Position numbers and translations under genes: made by a program. A DNA stretch of 25,696 nucleotides, taken from NCBI RefSeq assembly GCF_000003605.2, contig NW_003133846.1, positions 146,374 through 172,069 of the forward strand, given 5' to 3'. Numbering within the stretch: position 1 is the stretch's first letter; each line of letters starts with the position of its first letter. This document shows, piece by piece, positions 19,501 through 25,330 of this stretch. The stretch comes from Saccoglossus kowalevskii. Its lineage: Eukaryota; Hemichordata; Enteropneusta; Harrimaniidae. The notes below the pieces were generated by a model, which saw only the letters and a program-made list of their open reading frames with translations, had not been told where the DNA came from and made no database searches.

Positions 19501-21487
19501 GATTACAGAACTGATGATCAACAAGTCAGGTTCGCACGCTCTGTCTCTGTGTACATCTGTTGATACAAACACTTCAGATATTGCTGTATGGAATATCGAA
19601 ACTGAAGACCATAAACATTTAGGTAGACATGCCAAGGTATGTTGTTGAGTAACGAACATTAAATGAATACCTTATGAAATCAACTTTTTTACTCGTTTAA
19701 CATTAAAGCGCGGTAGTCGTCACGCTACGTATGTGCGACATTTGTGTTGATAAACATTGATTTTCCCACAATCCAATGCTCTCTTCGAATGGAAATCACA
19801 AGTATGAGGTTTGACCTGGGCGCGACTTGCACTAATTACATACATGGAGAAGGAGTGTATATGTTCATATATATAATGTGGAATGTATTATGGTATATGT
19901 GAGTATATATACTGTTATCATATGGAATATACTTTAATCATGATTGTGTGATCAACATTTTTGGGTATCTAGGTGTCGACCATGGGTGCCTGCATGGATC
20001 TGAATTATTGTCTAACAGCTGCCAAAGATGAGAGAGCTCTCCGGAAATGGAATTTATCTCAGAAAATCAACGATAGAGATGAGGCCGGAAAGTCAAAAGA
20101 TAAAGGTGGCATAGCTGAACTGTTGCCAATGAAAGACAACCCAAGGTATGTGATTGCGAAGAACTCTAGGAATGGTCCCATGGAGGTGTGGAATGTTGTG
20201 AAAGACAAATGTGCAGGAGCTCCCATCCGTACAGAAAGAGGTCTGACTGGTGACCACGACATTGTCTTGATCCGAAATGAGCAGGTTGTCATCCTCACCG
20301 ATCGTGGCATGTCCAGTGTCAGCGAAGAGCCGAAGCCAGTGTTTCAGACAATATACTCATATAACCTGCAGACGAAGAAGTATACCAATAAACTGAATAA
20401 TGTCTTCATCGTGCCATCACAGCCACACGAATATCGATTGCTAGATAATAAATTATTGATGGGACTGTCAGATACCAGAGACCACCTGATATGTTGGAGT
20501 TTGGAGACCGGTCATGTAGTGCAGAGGATAAAGACGAAGTTCAAAGAGATGGAAAGGCAGCAAAGAACACTTGGACGCCGAGATGAATCAAATCTTCATG
20601 CCATCAGCCCGATGAAACAACGAGCAACCCTGCGAAGGGAGACCACAGCTATGATGACACCCTGGGAACGTCGATCTGAGACTCACACAGCAAGGACGAG
20701 AAGAAAGGAAGGAGAGATTGATAATGAGAGAAAACGTATCGAAGATTTGAGGAAAGAGAAAGACAATGCAATAGAACAATTTATTATGAGTAAGGACGAG
20801 AAAATTCTGTTATGTTCTTACTTTTCCCACCACCTGTGCGTTTTTGATATGAAGACACAGACGCATATATCAACCTTGGAAATGGAGAGTTCAATGTTGT
20901 ACTTACACACTGCTGCTATGACGCCTACTGGTACACACATGGTCCATGCAAATTACGATGACTGGGATAAAATAAGCTATGTCACACTGTGGGATCTGAA
21001 GACAGGTCAAGTACGCAAACGTATCAAGAACGAGCCAAATGTTTTCGCCATTGCAATCTCTGATGATGCCAATCGAGTTGTTTTTGGTAATGATAAGAAT
21101 ATTCTAAAGATTTGGGATCCTTTTCAGAAGAACTCTCTCAGGAAGATTAAAGGCTATGCTGGGTTGAGACTAGGTGTTGGTAGTCAGATGTATTTGATTG
21201 AAAGGGCTACACAGGCAATCGTTCTTAGTGGGGATGTTTCTCTCTGGGATCTCGAGAAGGCAGCATTGCTGGCGGTATATACGCCAGATACACGCATTCA
21301 ATGCATGGAAGTTGTTTTAGATGGGCAACTCATTATCTTAGGCCTCAGGGACTCATCTAGTGTAGTCACGTTGAAGCTAAAAGGTAGGGAAATTAAAGAA
21401 GTCAAAATACCGCGAGATATAGGGCCAGAGTTGTTTAATGAAACAACTGGTGATACAGATGATGAGGACTCCGATGAAGATCCATAA
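4423..21487 (+). CDS. NWD1/NWD2-like NACHT-WD40 STAND ATPase (whole gene span, about 22 exons)
   Basis: This entry spans the complete gene; exons are listed separately. Joined at GT-AG sites with matching phases, they give about 2,300 residues: an unrecognised N-terminal extension (about 1-515), a DUF4062-type domain (about 516-620 and onward), a helical region, a NACHT NTPase (P-loop about 1007-1015, Walker B Asp about 1100), a winged-helix and helical arm, about eleven WD40 repeats (about 1530-2290) and an acidic tail. By family it is a STAND signalling ATPase whose propellers sense and whose NACHT core switches on nucleotide binding; the ligand is unknown. Phrases such as [21 protein letters not shown] and LPxxLP-type NACHT segments line up with vertebrate NWD2 as I remember it. 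Human NWD2 is about 1,740 residues, so this protein is longer, mainly at the N-terminus. The frame breaks once, at about 18165, and the connection between exons 2 and 3 is uncertain. TEP1 and NPHP3 are related alternatives but fit less well. Confidence 0.85.
4585..5535 (+). other. intron 1
   Basis: GT-AG intron of 951 bases with a strong donor and a polypyrimidine acceptor ending TATTTCAG at 5535. I see no repeat or second gene in it. Confidence 0.5.
5536..5944 (+). CDS. exon 2, Ser-rich linker and helical segment
   Basis: The exon is open for 136 codons from the acceptor at 5535 to a donor GTACCT at 5945 and ends in phase 1. Its first third is Ser-rich and probably disordered ([12 protein letters not shown]). 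The remainder is a run of amphipathic helices, including [20 protein letters not shown] and a Leu/Ile-rich end. I recognise no family. A second donor, GTAGGT at 5683 (phase 0), would shorten the exon to 49 codons and join exon 3 in frame, giving a possible shorter isoform. Confidence 0.68.
6381..6393 (+). CDS. tentative 13-nt microexon
   Basis: Exon 2 ends in phase 1 and exon 3 begins in phase 0, so coding sequence of length 2 mod 3 must lie between them unless the short exon 2 is used. A good acceptor (GTTTTTGCAG, ending 6380) followed by TGCCGGTTAACAG and a donor GTTTGA supplies 13 bases. Together with the block at 7321-7366 this restores the frame. A longer version ending at 6418 (38 bases, donor GTACTA) also restores it alone. 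The evidence is only phase arithmetic and splice-site quality. Confidence 0.22.
7321..7366 (+). CDS. tentative small acidic exon
   Basis: After an acceptor ending TTATTTTCAG at 7320, a 46-base block encodes [15 protein letters not shown], acidic like the adjoining exon 3. It needs a phase-2 entry, which the proposed 13-nt microexon supplies, and it leaves in phase 0 at GTATCC (7367), a weak donor. If that donor is not used, the frame continues seven codons to a TAG at 7388. It could be a chance match. Confidence 0.28.
7605..7721 (+). CDS. exon 3, charged linker
   Basis: A 39-codon, phase 0-0 exon between an acceptor TTTTATTACAG (7604) and a strong donor GTAAGA (7722). The peptide starts basic ([13 protein letters not shown]), becomes very acidic (DSDEYDEE) and ends EAYAKR. 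It has no known domain and is probably part of a flexible N-terminal extension. The symmetric phase means it could be skipped without a frame change. Confidence 0.75.
7884..8733 (+). CDS. exon 4, disordered Ser/Thr-rich extension leading into DUF4062
   Basis: This 850-base exon, phase 0 in and phase 1 out, encodes 283 residues. Most is low-complexity and rich in Ser, Thr, Asp and Pro (for example [19 protein letters not shown] and PVPTPYPLP), as expected for a disordered, phosphorylatable region. The last dozen residues change to [13 protein letters not shown], the first beta strand of the DUF4062-type domain, matching the RVFIS strand of NWD2. The donor is CAG|GTACGT at 8734. Acceptor and donor are both strong, so the boundaries are firm although the sequence is unconserved. 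Confidence 0.85.
8734..9196 (+). other. intron 4
   Basis: A 463-base GT-AG intron. I see no repeat, RNA gene or second frame worth reporting. Confidence 0.6.
9197..9399 (+). CDS. exon 5, DUF4062-type domain core
   Basis: Phase 1 in, phase 0 out, donor GTGAGT at 9400. It encodes [19 protein letters not shown], then [18 protein letters not shown] and a helix ending [12 protein letters not shown]. The order ER-x-VYPKLR-x-C-x-GxE-x-Q-D-x-WG is the signature of the N-terminal domain of NWD1/NWD2 proteins, a Rossmann-like, TIR-related fold also found next to bacterial STAND ATPases. Usual family members have Leu-Tyr-Trp-Gly where this one has Pro-Asn-Trp-Gly. Confidence 0.92.
9592..9845 (+). CDS. 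exon 6, end of DUF4062 strand-helix and acidic/basic linker
   Basis: Phase 0 in, phase 2 out (donor GTAGGT). It opens [20 protein letters not shown], equivalent to the VGLLGEKYG...IP segment of NWD2, and continues with a helix ([12 protein letters not shown]). It then departs from the family into a roughly 45-residue charged, probably disordered linker with repeated EK/KS dipeptides. The linker sits exactly where the optional exon 7 is inserted. Confidence 0.9.
10697..10810 (+). CDS. exon 7, in-frame basic cassette exon (probably optional)
   Basis: A 114-base block with acceptor ACCACAG (10696) and donor GTAATT (10811) is phase 2 on both sides, so it can be included or skipped without a frame change. 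Skipping joins exon 6 to exon 8 through an AG|C serine codon. It encodes [20 protein letters not shown] followed by a similar basic run, with about 14 Arg/Lys and no acidic residue in 39. I know no counterpart in NWD2. An internal donor (GTACGA at 10776) would break the frame. Transcript support is needed, as this is called from frame and composition only. Confidence 0.5.
11209..11350. repeat. 43-bp tandem repeat with CRE-like palindromes, in an intron
   Basis: Units begin at 11209, 11252 and 11295 (43, 43 and 42 bp), with a partial fourth at 11337. Each contains a GTCAC start, a TATAT core and a CTGTGRCRTG end. Unit junctions create the palindrome TGACGTCA at 11291-11298 and 11333-11340. A further TGACGTCA lies at 11583-11590 in the same intron. 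TGACGTCA is the consensus binding site of CREB/ATF bZIP factors, but function here is only a possibility. Confidence 0.85.
11927..12088 (+). CDS. exon 8, helical region after DUF4062
   Basis: Phase 2-2 exon, acceptor TTGACAG and donor GTCAGT (12089). After a charged stretch it encodes [20 protein letters not shown], aligning with the LLEEWYCRDENSVPAAYYL motif of NWD2. That is a reliable family landmark and fixes the frame. The last split codon, AG|C, gives Ser with exon 9. Confidence 0.92.
12182..12339 (+). CDS. exon 9, helical region
   Basis: Phase 2 in, phase 1 out; acceptor TCTGTTTTCAG, donor GTTAGT (12340). Its 53 residues are mostly helical and charged ([20 protein letters not shown]... 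[15 protein letters not shown]), equivalent to the stretch between the WY-x-DEN motif and the NACHT domain of NWD proteins. Confidence 0.9.
12435..12649 (+). CDS. exon 10, helical region
   Basis: Phase 1 in, phase 0 out with a consensus donor GTAAGT (12650). It encodes [20 protein letters not shown], then [13 protein letters not shown] and [20 protein letters not shown], a helical pre-NACHT segment. The corresponding NWD2 region ends RDEFIPTIVASSN, similar in role to the end of this exon and the start of exon 11. Confidence 0.92.
12650..13799 (+). other. intron 10
   Basis: A 1,150-base AT-rich intron. It holds a short ATTTA-type run at about 13507-13530 and nothing else I recognise. Confidence 0.6.
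13800..14026 (+). CDS. exon 11, pre-NACHT segment
   Basis: Phase 0 in, phase 2 out (donor GTTAGT at 14027). There is no methionine near the start, so the block is easily missed by ATG-based scans, but it is fully open and in phase with both neighbours. It encodes [20 protein letters not shown] and then helices such as [17 protein letters not shown] and [15 protein letters not shown]. It matches the family's conserved W-x-x-x-G-I-x-P-x-x-x-x-H-x-x-Y-x-E region that leads into the NACHT domain. Confidence 0.92.
14131..14217. mobile_element. short inverted-repeat element, copy a (intron 11)
   Basis: An 87-bp element with near-complete terminal inverted repeats. The left end is TTAAAGCAAGAGGGTCGCC and the reverse complement of the right end is AATAAAGCAGGGGAGTCGTC; both continue with a CTGCGCA-like block. 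GC-rich arms in AT-rich surroundings and TTAA-like ends suggest a non-autonomous DNA transposon. It has no coding capacity. Confidence 0.75.
14319..14477 (+). CDS. exon 12, NACHT domain P-loop (Walker A)
   Basis: Phase 2-2; acceptor ATGTAG and donor GTGAGT (14478). It encodes [19 protein letters not shown], then [29 protein letters not shown] (14407-14433) is an exact GxxGxGK[S/T] P-loop that binds the nucleotide phosphates and Mg2+ through its Lys and Thr. The preceding hydrophobic strand and the following helix complete the first NACHT beta-alpha unit. All catalytic positions visible here are intact. Confidence 0.97.
14478..14858 (+). other. intron 12
   Basis: A 381-base AT-rich intron with a consensus donor and acceptor. 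I see nothing further in it. Confidence 0.6.
14859..14988 (+). CDS. exon 13, NACHT domain
   Basis: Phase 2 in, phase 0 out (donor GTAAGT at 14989). It encodes [20 protein letters not shown], then [15 protein letters not shown]. This is the NACHT strand and helix that carries [11 protein letters not shown] in place of the family's VIVRFLGTTDMS, followed by the conserved LLxSxCxQL helix. Confidence 0.96.
14989..15636 (+). other. intron 13
   Basis: A 648-base intron whose second half holds element copy b (15367-15494). The rest shows nothing I can name. Confidence 0.6.
15367..15494 (-). mobile_element. dispersed repeat, copy b (intron 13, opposite to copy d)
   Basis: The reverse complement of this stretch is about 85-90 percent alike, by eye, to bases 19703-19829. 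Shared landmarks include AGGTCAAACCTCATACTTGT and TTTATCAACACAAATGTCGC. It ends in CGACGACCACCGCCCTTTAA, the same terminal sequence as element c. Its other end lacks a clear inverted repeat, so this is probably an old or truncated copy. Confidence 0.8.
15637..15849 (+). CDS. exon 14, NACHT Walker B
   Basis: Phase 0-0, 71 codons; acceptor TATTATAG and donor GTATGC (15850). [12 protein letters not shown] (15700-15735) is the Walker B strand with Asp-x-x-Asp, equivalent to LVIIFDALEQLS of NWD2. It is followed by [20 protein letters not shown], matching WWLPAHLPRFVRIVLSTL (sensor 1 region). The first Asp coordinates Mg2+ and the second position is the usual acidic catalytic residue. Confidence 0.97.
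16131..16389 (+). CDS. exon 15, end of NACHT and helical linker
   Basis: Phase 0 in, phase 1 out (donor GTAATT at 16390). It encodes [20 protein letters not shown], then a helix with the NACHT sequence [18 protein letters not shown]. The last part matches the family pattern C-x-x-P-x-[FY]-[VL]-x-L-x-x-x-E-x-x-x-W (NWD2 CTLPMFVNLTFREVRHW). Confidence 0.96.
16608..16905 (+). CDS. exon 16, winged-helix-like arm
   Basis: Phase 1 in, phase 2 out (donor GTTTGT at 16906). Two acceptors lie 12 bases apart. The upstream one (CCAG at 16607) keeps the frame and gives [20 protein letters not shown]; the downstream CAG, just before CAAAATGG, gives a -1 shift and is not used. The exon continues [20 protein letters not shown], matching RALGYITMAKMGLSEMELEDVLALDN of NWD2, and ends [13 protein letters not shown]. 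This arm connects NACHT to the helical and WD40 parts. Confidence 0.96.
16906..17351 (+). other. intron 16
   Basis: A 446-base AT-rich intron. A reading frame continues from exon 16 through the donor to a TAA at about 17081, so intron retention would add about 60 residues and stop. I see no repeat here. Confidence 0.6.
17352..17515 (+). CDS. exon 17, helical arm
   Basis: Phase 2 in, phase 1 out (donor GTATAT at 17516). It encodes [20 protein letters not shown], then [13 protein letters not shown] and [18 protein letters not shown]. HxxLxxYFxGxW-x-x-KKP is a family signature (NWD2 HTILADYFLGVWSGGRRK). It opens without a methionine but is in phase with both neighbours. Confidence 0.94.
17516..18055 (+). 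other. intron 17
   Basis: A 540-base intron containing inverted-repeat element c close to its 3' end. Otherwise unremarkable AT-rich sequence. Confidence 0.6.
17877..18006. mobile_element. short inverted-repeat element, copy c (intron 17)
   Basis: A 130-bp element with about 25-bp imperfect terminal inverted repeats: left TTAAGGGCGGCAGTCGTCGC, right (reverse complement) TTAAAGGGTGGTGGTCGTCG. TTAA flanks both ends, as expected of a TTAA-inserting DNA transposon such as a piggyBac-type MITE. There is no coding capacity. It ends about 50 bases before exon 18, so it sits between the branch-point region and the donor. Confidence 0.8.
18056..18650 (+). CDS. exon 18, helical arm and first WD40 repeat, with a frame break
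   Basis: Phase 1 in, phase 0 out (donor GTAAGG at 18651), acceptor CTATTAG. The first frame encodes [20 protein letters not shown], then LLNYEWFGL and meets TAG at 18229-18231. The second frame, -1 relative to it, is open only after TAA at 18156-18158 and encodes [18 protein letters not shown]. It goes on to the family hallmark [18 protein letters not shown]... QLVGRL and then [15 protein letters not shown]...KIWDL, a canonical WD40 blade. Both frames are clearly coding, so a -1 change occurs between 18159 and 18228, best placed at GGTTTGGCC (about 18167-18175). One missing T would restore the exact NWD2 spacing (15 residues from Trp to the Asp-Ile pair). This may be a sequencing error, a real mutation or, less likely, frameshifting. 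Confidence 0.88.
18738..19109 (+). CDS. exon 19, WD40 repeats
   Basis: Phase 0-0, 124 codons; acceptor CGTTGTAG, donor GTTAGT (19110). It holds blades ending [15 protein letters not shown] and [13 protein letters not shown], each with the typical strand-d WD/WN pair, and a third strand set [20 protein letters not shown]. These propeller blades are the presumed sensing surface. Confidence 0.95.
19220..19385 (+). CDS. exon 20, WD40 repeat
   Basis: Phase 0 in, phase 1 out with a consensus donor GTAAGT (19386). It encodes [20 protein letters not shown], then YFVVSCRYQ and [17 protein letters not shown], one divergent blade with FDTKNG in the WDxxTG position. Confidence 0.93.
19485..19636 (+). 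CDS. exon 21, WD40 repeat
   Basis: Phase 1 in, phase 0 out (donor GTATGT at 19637). It encodes [20 protein letters not shown], then [20 protein letters not shown], one complete blade with IAVWNIET as its strand-d motif. Confidence 0.94.
19637..19972 (+). other. intron 21
   Basis: A 336-base intron, about 40 percent of which is element copy d; the remainder is TATAT-rich. Confidence 0.6.
19703..19829 (+). mobile_element. dispersed repeat, copy d (intron 21, opposite to copy b)
   Basis: It begins TTAAAGCGCGGTAGTCGTCA, an end like those of elements a, c and e, and its body matches the reverse complement of 15367-15494. The far end lacks a clear inverted repeat, as in copy b, so both are probably the same truncated variant. 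Confidence 0.8.
19973..21487 (+). CDS. exon 22, terminal exon: WD40 repeats, coiled-coil insertion, acidic tail
   Basis: Phase 0 after acceptor GTATCTAG; 504 codons to TAA at 21485-21487. Blades include [98 protein letters not shown] and [17 protein letters not shown] charged helical insertion of about 84 residues (20525-20776) splits the series. It contains [17 protein letters not shown] and [14 protein letters not shown], the latter a phrase I associate with invertebrate NWD homologues. The protein ends in an acidic tail ([12 protein letters not shown]). An uninterrupted 1.5-kb exon is unlike the short upstream exons. Confidence 0.96.
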   Translation: MSTMGACMDLNYCLTAAKDERALRKWNLSQKINDRDEAGKSKDKGGIAELLPMKDNPRYVIAKNSRNGPMEVWNVVKDKCAGAPIRTERGLTGDHDIVLIRNEQVVILTDRGMSSVSEEPKPVFQTIYSYNLQTKKYTNKLNNVFIVPSQPHEYRLLDNKLLMGLSDTRDHLICWSLETGHVVQRIKTKFKEMERQQRTLGRRDESNLHAISPMKQRATLRRETTAMMTPWERRSETHTARTRRKEGEIDNERKRIEDLRKEKDNAIEQFIMSKDEKILLCSYFSHHLCVFDMKTQTHISTLEMESSMLYLHTAAMTPTGTHMVHANYDDWDKISYVTLWDLKTGQVRKRIKNEPNVFAIAISDDANRVVFGNDKNILKIWDPFQKNSLRKIKGYAGLRLGVGSQMYLIERATQAIVLSGDVSLWDLEKAALLAVYTPDTRIQCMEVVLDGQLIILGLRDSSSVVTLKLKGREIKEVKIPRDIGPELFNETTGDTDDEDSDEDP

Positions 21488-22393
21488 GATGTCTAGATCC
21501 TGCAAGACAGTTTAGATCCTCTTTGTATGATGGAATGTTTCGAAGTTTGTGCCATCCCCTGCGAGAATATGATGAAAATAATAATAATGATTTTACATCC
21601 TAAAAATATTCCCACTTCTGTCTCATACATTTCATGCAAAATGTGAAATGTCATCATAATTATCATTAAATTAAAAGGTGGTGGTCATGTGAATGTTTTA
21701 AATTAAGGTTGGTGCTCAGTAATGATGATATACAAACACAAACTCACGGGTTGCAGGATTTTTATCAACACAATCAGAAGTTAATGATTTGTATTGTAAG
21801 GTGTGTATTAAACTCACTAACCCCAGATCACATGTGTGTCAAATCATAGACCTTAGAAGGTCTATGGTCAAATATATCTAAGAATTTTCAATCAATTATA
21901 ACCAATGCTTTCAATCGGTAATTTGTAATTATATATACATCCTGTTCATTTAATCATGATAAGATATAGACACTGAGTAAATATCACATTCTGCATGTTA
22001 ATATATTTAGTCGTTCATATGATAAATTCTCACGTGGCTTGTTTAACTGTCCATATAACTTATTTCGCTGCCAATTTTGCGTGTTCATGCATAAATGCAT
22101 GTGTCCATCAATCAATCGATCCACCAACCATTCAATCAAGCGAGCCATCCATCCATTCATCCATCCACCCATCCTCCCATCCGTGTGGTCCTTTTAATCA
22201 ACAACTTGTATGCGTTGTGTAACATTACTAAGTTGCCTTCTGTGATCCCAGGAGAGACATAACACCAAGAATCTTTCCTATGTATTCTCCTTCAACTGCT
22301 TACAGTGTATACTACTGACTTCTAAATATCTTACTACTAACAGTTATATAATTTGTAATATATCTGTATCTTTATTATGTTGATTTTATTTTA
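21488..22393 (+). other. presumed 3' UTR and flank, AT-rich
   Basis: There is no coding frame of note. ATTAAA occurs near 21665 and 21806, but no AATAAA lies close after the stop, so the 3' end is undetermined. A CCAT-type microsatellite lies at about 22104-22185. Confidence 0.5.
22104..22185. repeat. imperfect CCAT/CAAT microsatellite
   Basis: A run of tetranucleotides CCAT, CAAT and CACC (for example CCATCCATCCATTCATCCAT) with frequent substitutions. The frame through it has no meaning. Confidence 0.85.
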
Positions 22394-22556
22394 TTAACGC
22401 GGGGAGTCGTCACCTGCGCATGCGTCATATGGCCATAGCGTGTCATTGTTTACGAACAAGCGTATACCATGGGCCTTTGCGTTTTGAGCGTGTGTTGTTA
22501 TCGTCGTTTGGGACTCAATTTCCGAGCGTGCGCAGGTGACGATCCTCCCGCTTTAA
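22394..22556. mobile_element. short inverted-repeat element, copy e (3' flank)
   Basis: The largest and cleanest copy, 163 bp. The left end TTAACGCGGGGAGTCGTCAC and the reverse complement of the right end TTAAAGCGGGAGGATCGTCA continue into a shared CCTGCGCA block, for about 28 bp of terminal inverted repeat. TTAA borders both sides. The internal sequence differs from copies a to d. It is non-coding. Confidence 0.82.
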
Positions 22557-23920
22557 CAACCGTCCAACAAATGCACGCAATGTTTTGTACGTCCAAAGGT
22601 ACGGCACTGATCATTTTTGTGGATGAATGTCCCGACTTTTTTGTGTATCCTGCCATCACATAGCATGCATGAAAATGTTATTATTTAGTCCATATTTATT
22701 TGAATTATTAAAGTTGTTTAACATGTTCATTACACGTAAGGTGGCAATATGGAGCTTGGAATGAATAAGTTGCATTAAATATTAGTGCTGCACTATACTA
22801 GACAGCTCTACCTTTGGTGCGTGCCATATTTAAACATTTTGCTGTGAATCATTTTATCAATTCCGTCCAATGCGAACTTTCCTGAATTGAAATCATACAT
22901 GTATTTTGTAGTTAGTTTTTTATGATACATATCAATTTACAAAATCCATTCATTATTTGATTTCATGTACATATATTTGTAACACAAATATTTCAAACAA
23001 CATTTTGCTATTACATTTTTGTTCAAAAAAATGTATTCTATTAATGCCCAAGTCAATGTAACTGAATCATTTGACAGTTGAGGTTAAAGTTCGAAGTGAC
23101 GAAATCGAGGTTTGGCGTCATATATACAAACAAAAGTGAGAATATTAGATCCAGATCATTCTGATCATTGGGTTTCTGTCTGTTCTGATATACATACACA
23201 TTGTAACCTCCACTGCATACACGTATAACGGCGGGTGTACATAGATTGGCGCACAGTATAAGTTCGCGAATTATGTGCTGTTATATGTAACATTGTAGGG
23301 AACATACAATAGAGAATATTTGGTAAAACACAAGTTATGTACTATTTTCGTAGTTATATAGCTACTTAGAAAACTAATTATATAGAAATTGTGTGCTAGC
23401 TAACTTGAATTTATATTTTAATACACAGAACTTAGGTTCCATATACAGTAATAAATTGTATATGACATTCATCTAAGGGAATTTAACATCATGTTATATC
23501 TTAAATTGTATTGCATCACAATGTCGAATTGAGAGATAAAGCAATCATCAATTTACACGAGTGTATATATTCAAAGTAACTCGTCAACCACAAATCATCT
23601 TATTTATAACTGTATCGGAAAGTTGTAATGTTTCCGTCCATTTTAACGAAGTGTGACTAATGTTATAAATGAATATTTTTTGTAAGTATTTTTTTGTAAA
23701 ACAAGTGACAATTTACATTTTAAATAAATCAAACAGCATTAAAAGATGATAATAAAACTTCGCTGTTGTATTTTTCATGAATCTTTATATAAACTGAACG
23801 AAAATAAAATAATGCTCTTTTCATGCGGTGCCTGTCTCCTCCATACAAAAAGGTAGGTATTCACCGTGCATACATTATATTAAATGTATAAACAATTGGA
23901 GTTATCACATCTCAAATGGA
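22557..23920. other. AT-rich flank without recognised features except AATAAA motifs
   Basis: No frame, RNA gene or repeat that I can name, apart from the AATAAA cluster listed separately and a single AATAAA near 23451. Confidence 0.55.
23723..23808 (+). terminator. cluster of three AATAAA poly(A)-signal-like motifs
   Basis: AATAAA occurs at 23723-23728, 23751-23756 and 23803-23808 on the gene's strand. If used, the 3' UTR would be about 2.3 kb. In AT-rich DNA such motifs also arise by chance, and an earlier variant signal (ATTAAA near 21665) is an alternative. Confidence 0.3.
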
Positions 23921-25320
23921 CCCCCCCCCATATTGCATGTATTAAGGGTTGAGGTTAATTTCCCATCTTTACACATCAGAAAATTATAAAATCTGTTAGG
24001 GTTTCATTTTTAGTAAGACTATTTTTCAAATACATGTTTGAAAAATTTGTGTTTTTCACATTTATATGAGTAAGGACATAGTTCCCAATATAAAGGGTTT
24101 AGTATCCCACATTGCGTTTTTTACATATCAAAGGGGCTGATTTCCCATGTTATACCATATCTGAAAGTGTGGGGTAATTTCCCCATAATACATATATAAA
24201 CGTTGTAACATATAAAGGGCTTAATATGTTTTAACGGCCGAGGTTTGTAATTATATATAAAGGGTATGATTTTTCTACATTACATATTTTAAAGATTGGG
24301 CGTTTCATTTATAAAAGAATAATTGTCCCATATTACATATCTAAAACGTGAGGGGTTTCGTGATTGATTTATCTACATTACACTTATTTATTATTCGGGT
24401 TTTCAAATTTAAAGGGCCAATTTCCTACACTACTTGTCTAAAGGGCTGGGATTTTCACATTTATAGAGGTAAGCTCTCATTACAGGTATAAAAAACACAG
24501 TCAGCTGGCGCACACGATAACAAAATTCGGCCGAATTCGTCGTTATTGTGTGGAAAAATCCTAATTACACGAAGAACATAGAACACTTTAGATTGGTATT
24601 TTTGTCCAGATTTGTAGGAATCTGAAAAACGCGTTTCACAACTTGTCTCTTATTTAGTTTTATGCTGCATTCAAGATGGCGGCCCCCATATAGTAAATAT
24701 CGTATTTATTTTAAATTATTAACACGTGTGCGCCATATTGAAATGGCAGAGGAATTCAAATATAAAGGAGTTATTTTCTCACATCATTTATATAAATGGT
24801 TTGGATTTTCACGTAACATGAGTATTTTACCGGCCCATATTATATATCTGATAGGCTGGATAATTCACACACAAAGAGTTAATTTCTCCCACATTAAAAA
24901 TCTAAAACATAAGGGGCTTCACGTATAGAGTGTTTTGGGATTTTCAAATATAAATATTACATTTCTCCTACCACATGTCTGAAAGGTTTGGAATACCCCC
25001 CCCCCTCCAACACACACACACACGTATTACATACACAAAAGATTAAAGTTTTACGTATTAATTTAAAGATTAATTGTCCAACATTACATATCTAAATAGT
25101 TGGGTGTTTCATATATAAATAATTAATTGTTCAACATTACGTAACTAAAACGTAAAGGTTTTCACATGTACAGGAGTGGTGTCCCCACATTACATACCTA
25201 AATGGTTGTGGTTTCCCCACATAACGTGTTAATTGCCACACATTTCATATATAAATGGTTAGGATTTAAAGAGTTAATTTTCTTCACACTATATATCTAT
25301 ATAAGTGTAGGGTTAAATAT
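23921..25320. repeat. highly decayed minisatellite, about 50-60 bp period
   Basis: From a C-run at 23921, similar phrases recur every 50-60 bases: ACATTACATATCTAAA, a G-rich GGGTT or GTTGGG, TTTTCACATTTATA, and AAAGGGTTAATTTCCC. The order is constant though individual copies vary greatly. Several C-runs and a short CA run at about 25005-25023 interrupt it. No coding frame is supported. Confidence 0.65.
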
Positions 25321-25330
25321 ATTATTTTAA

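Noticed and set aside
22469-22663. 64-codon frame across element e
   Set aside because: Most of it falls within the inverted-repeat element, with no recognisable protein features.
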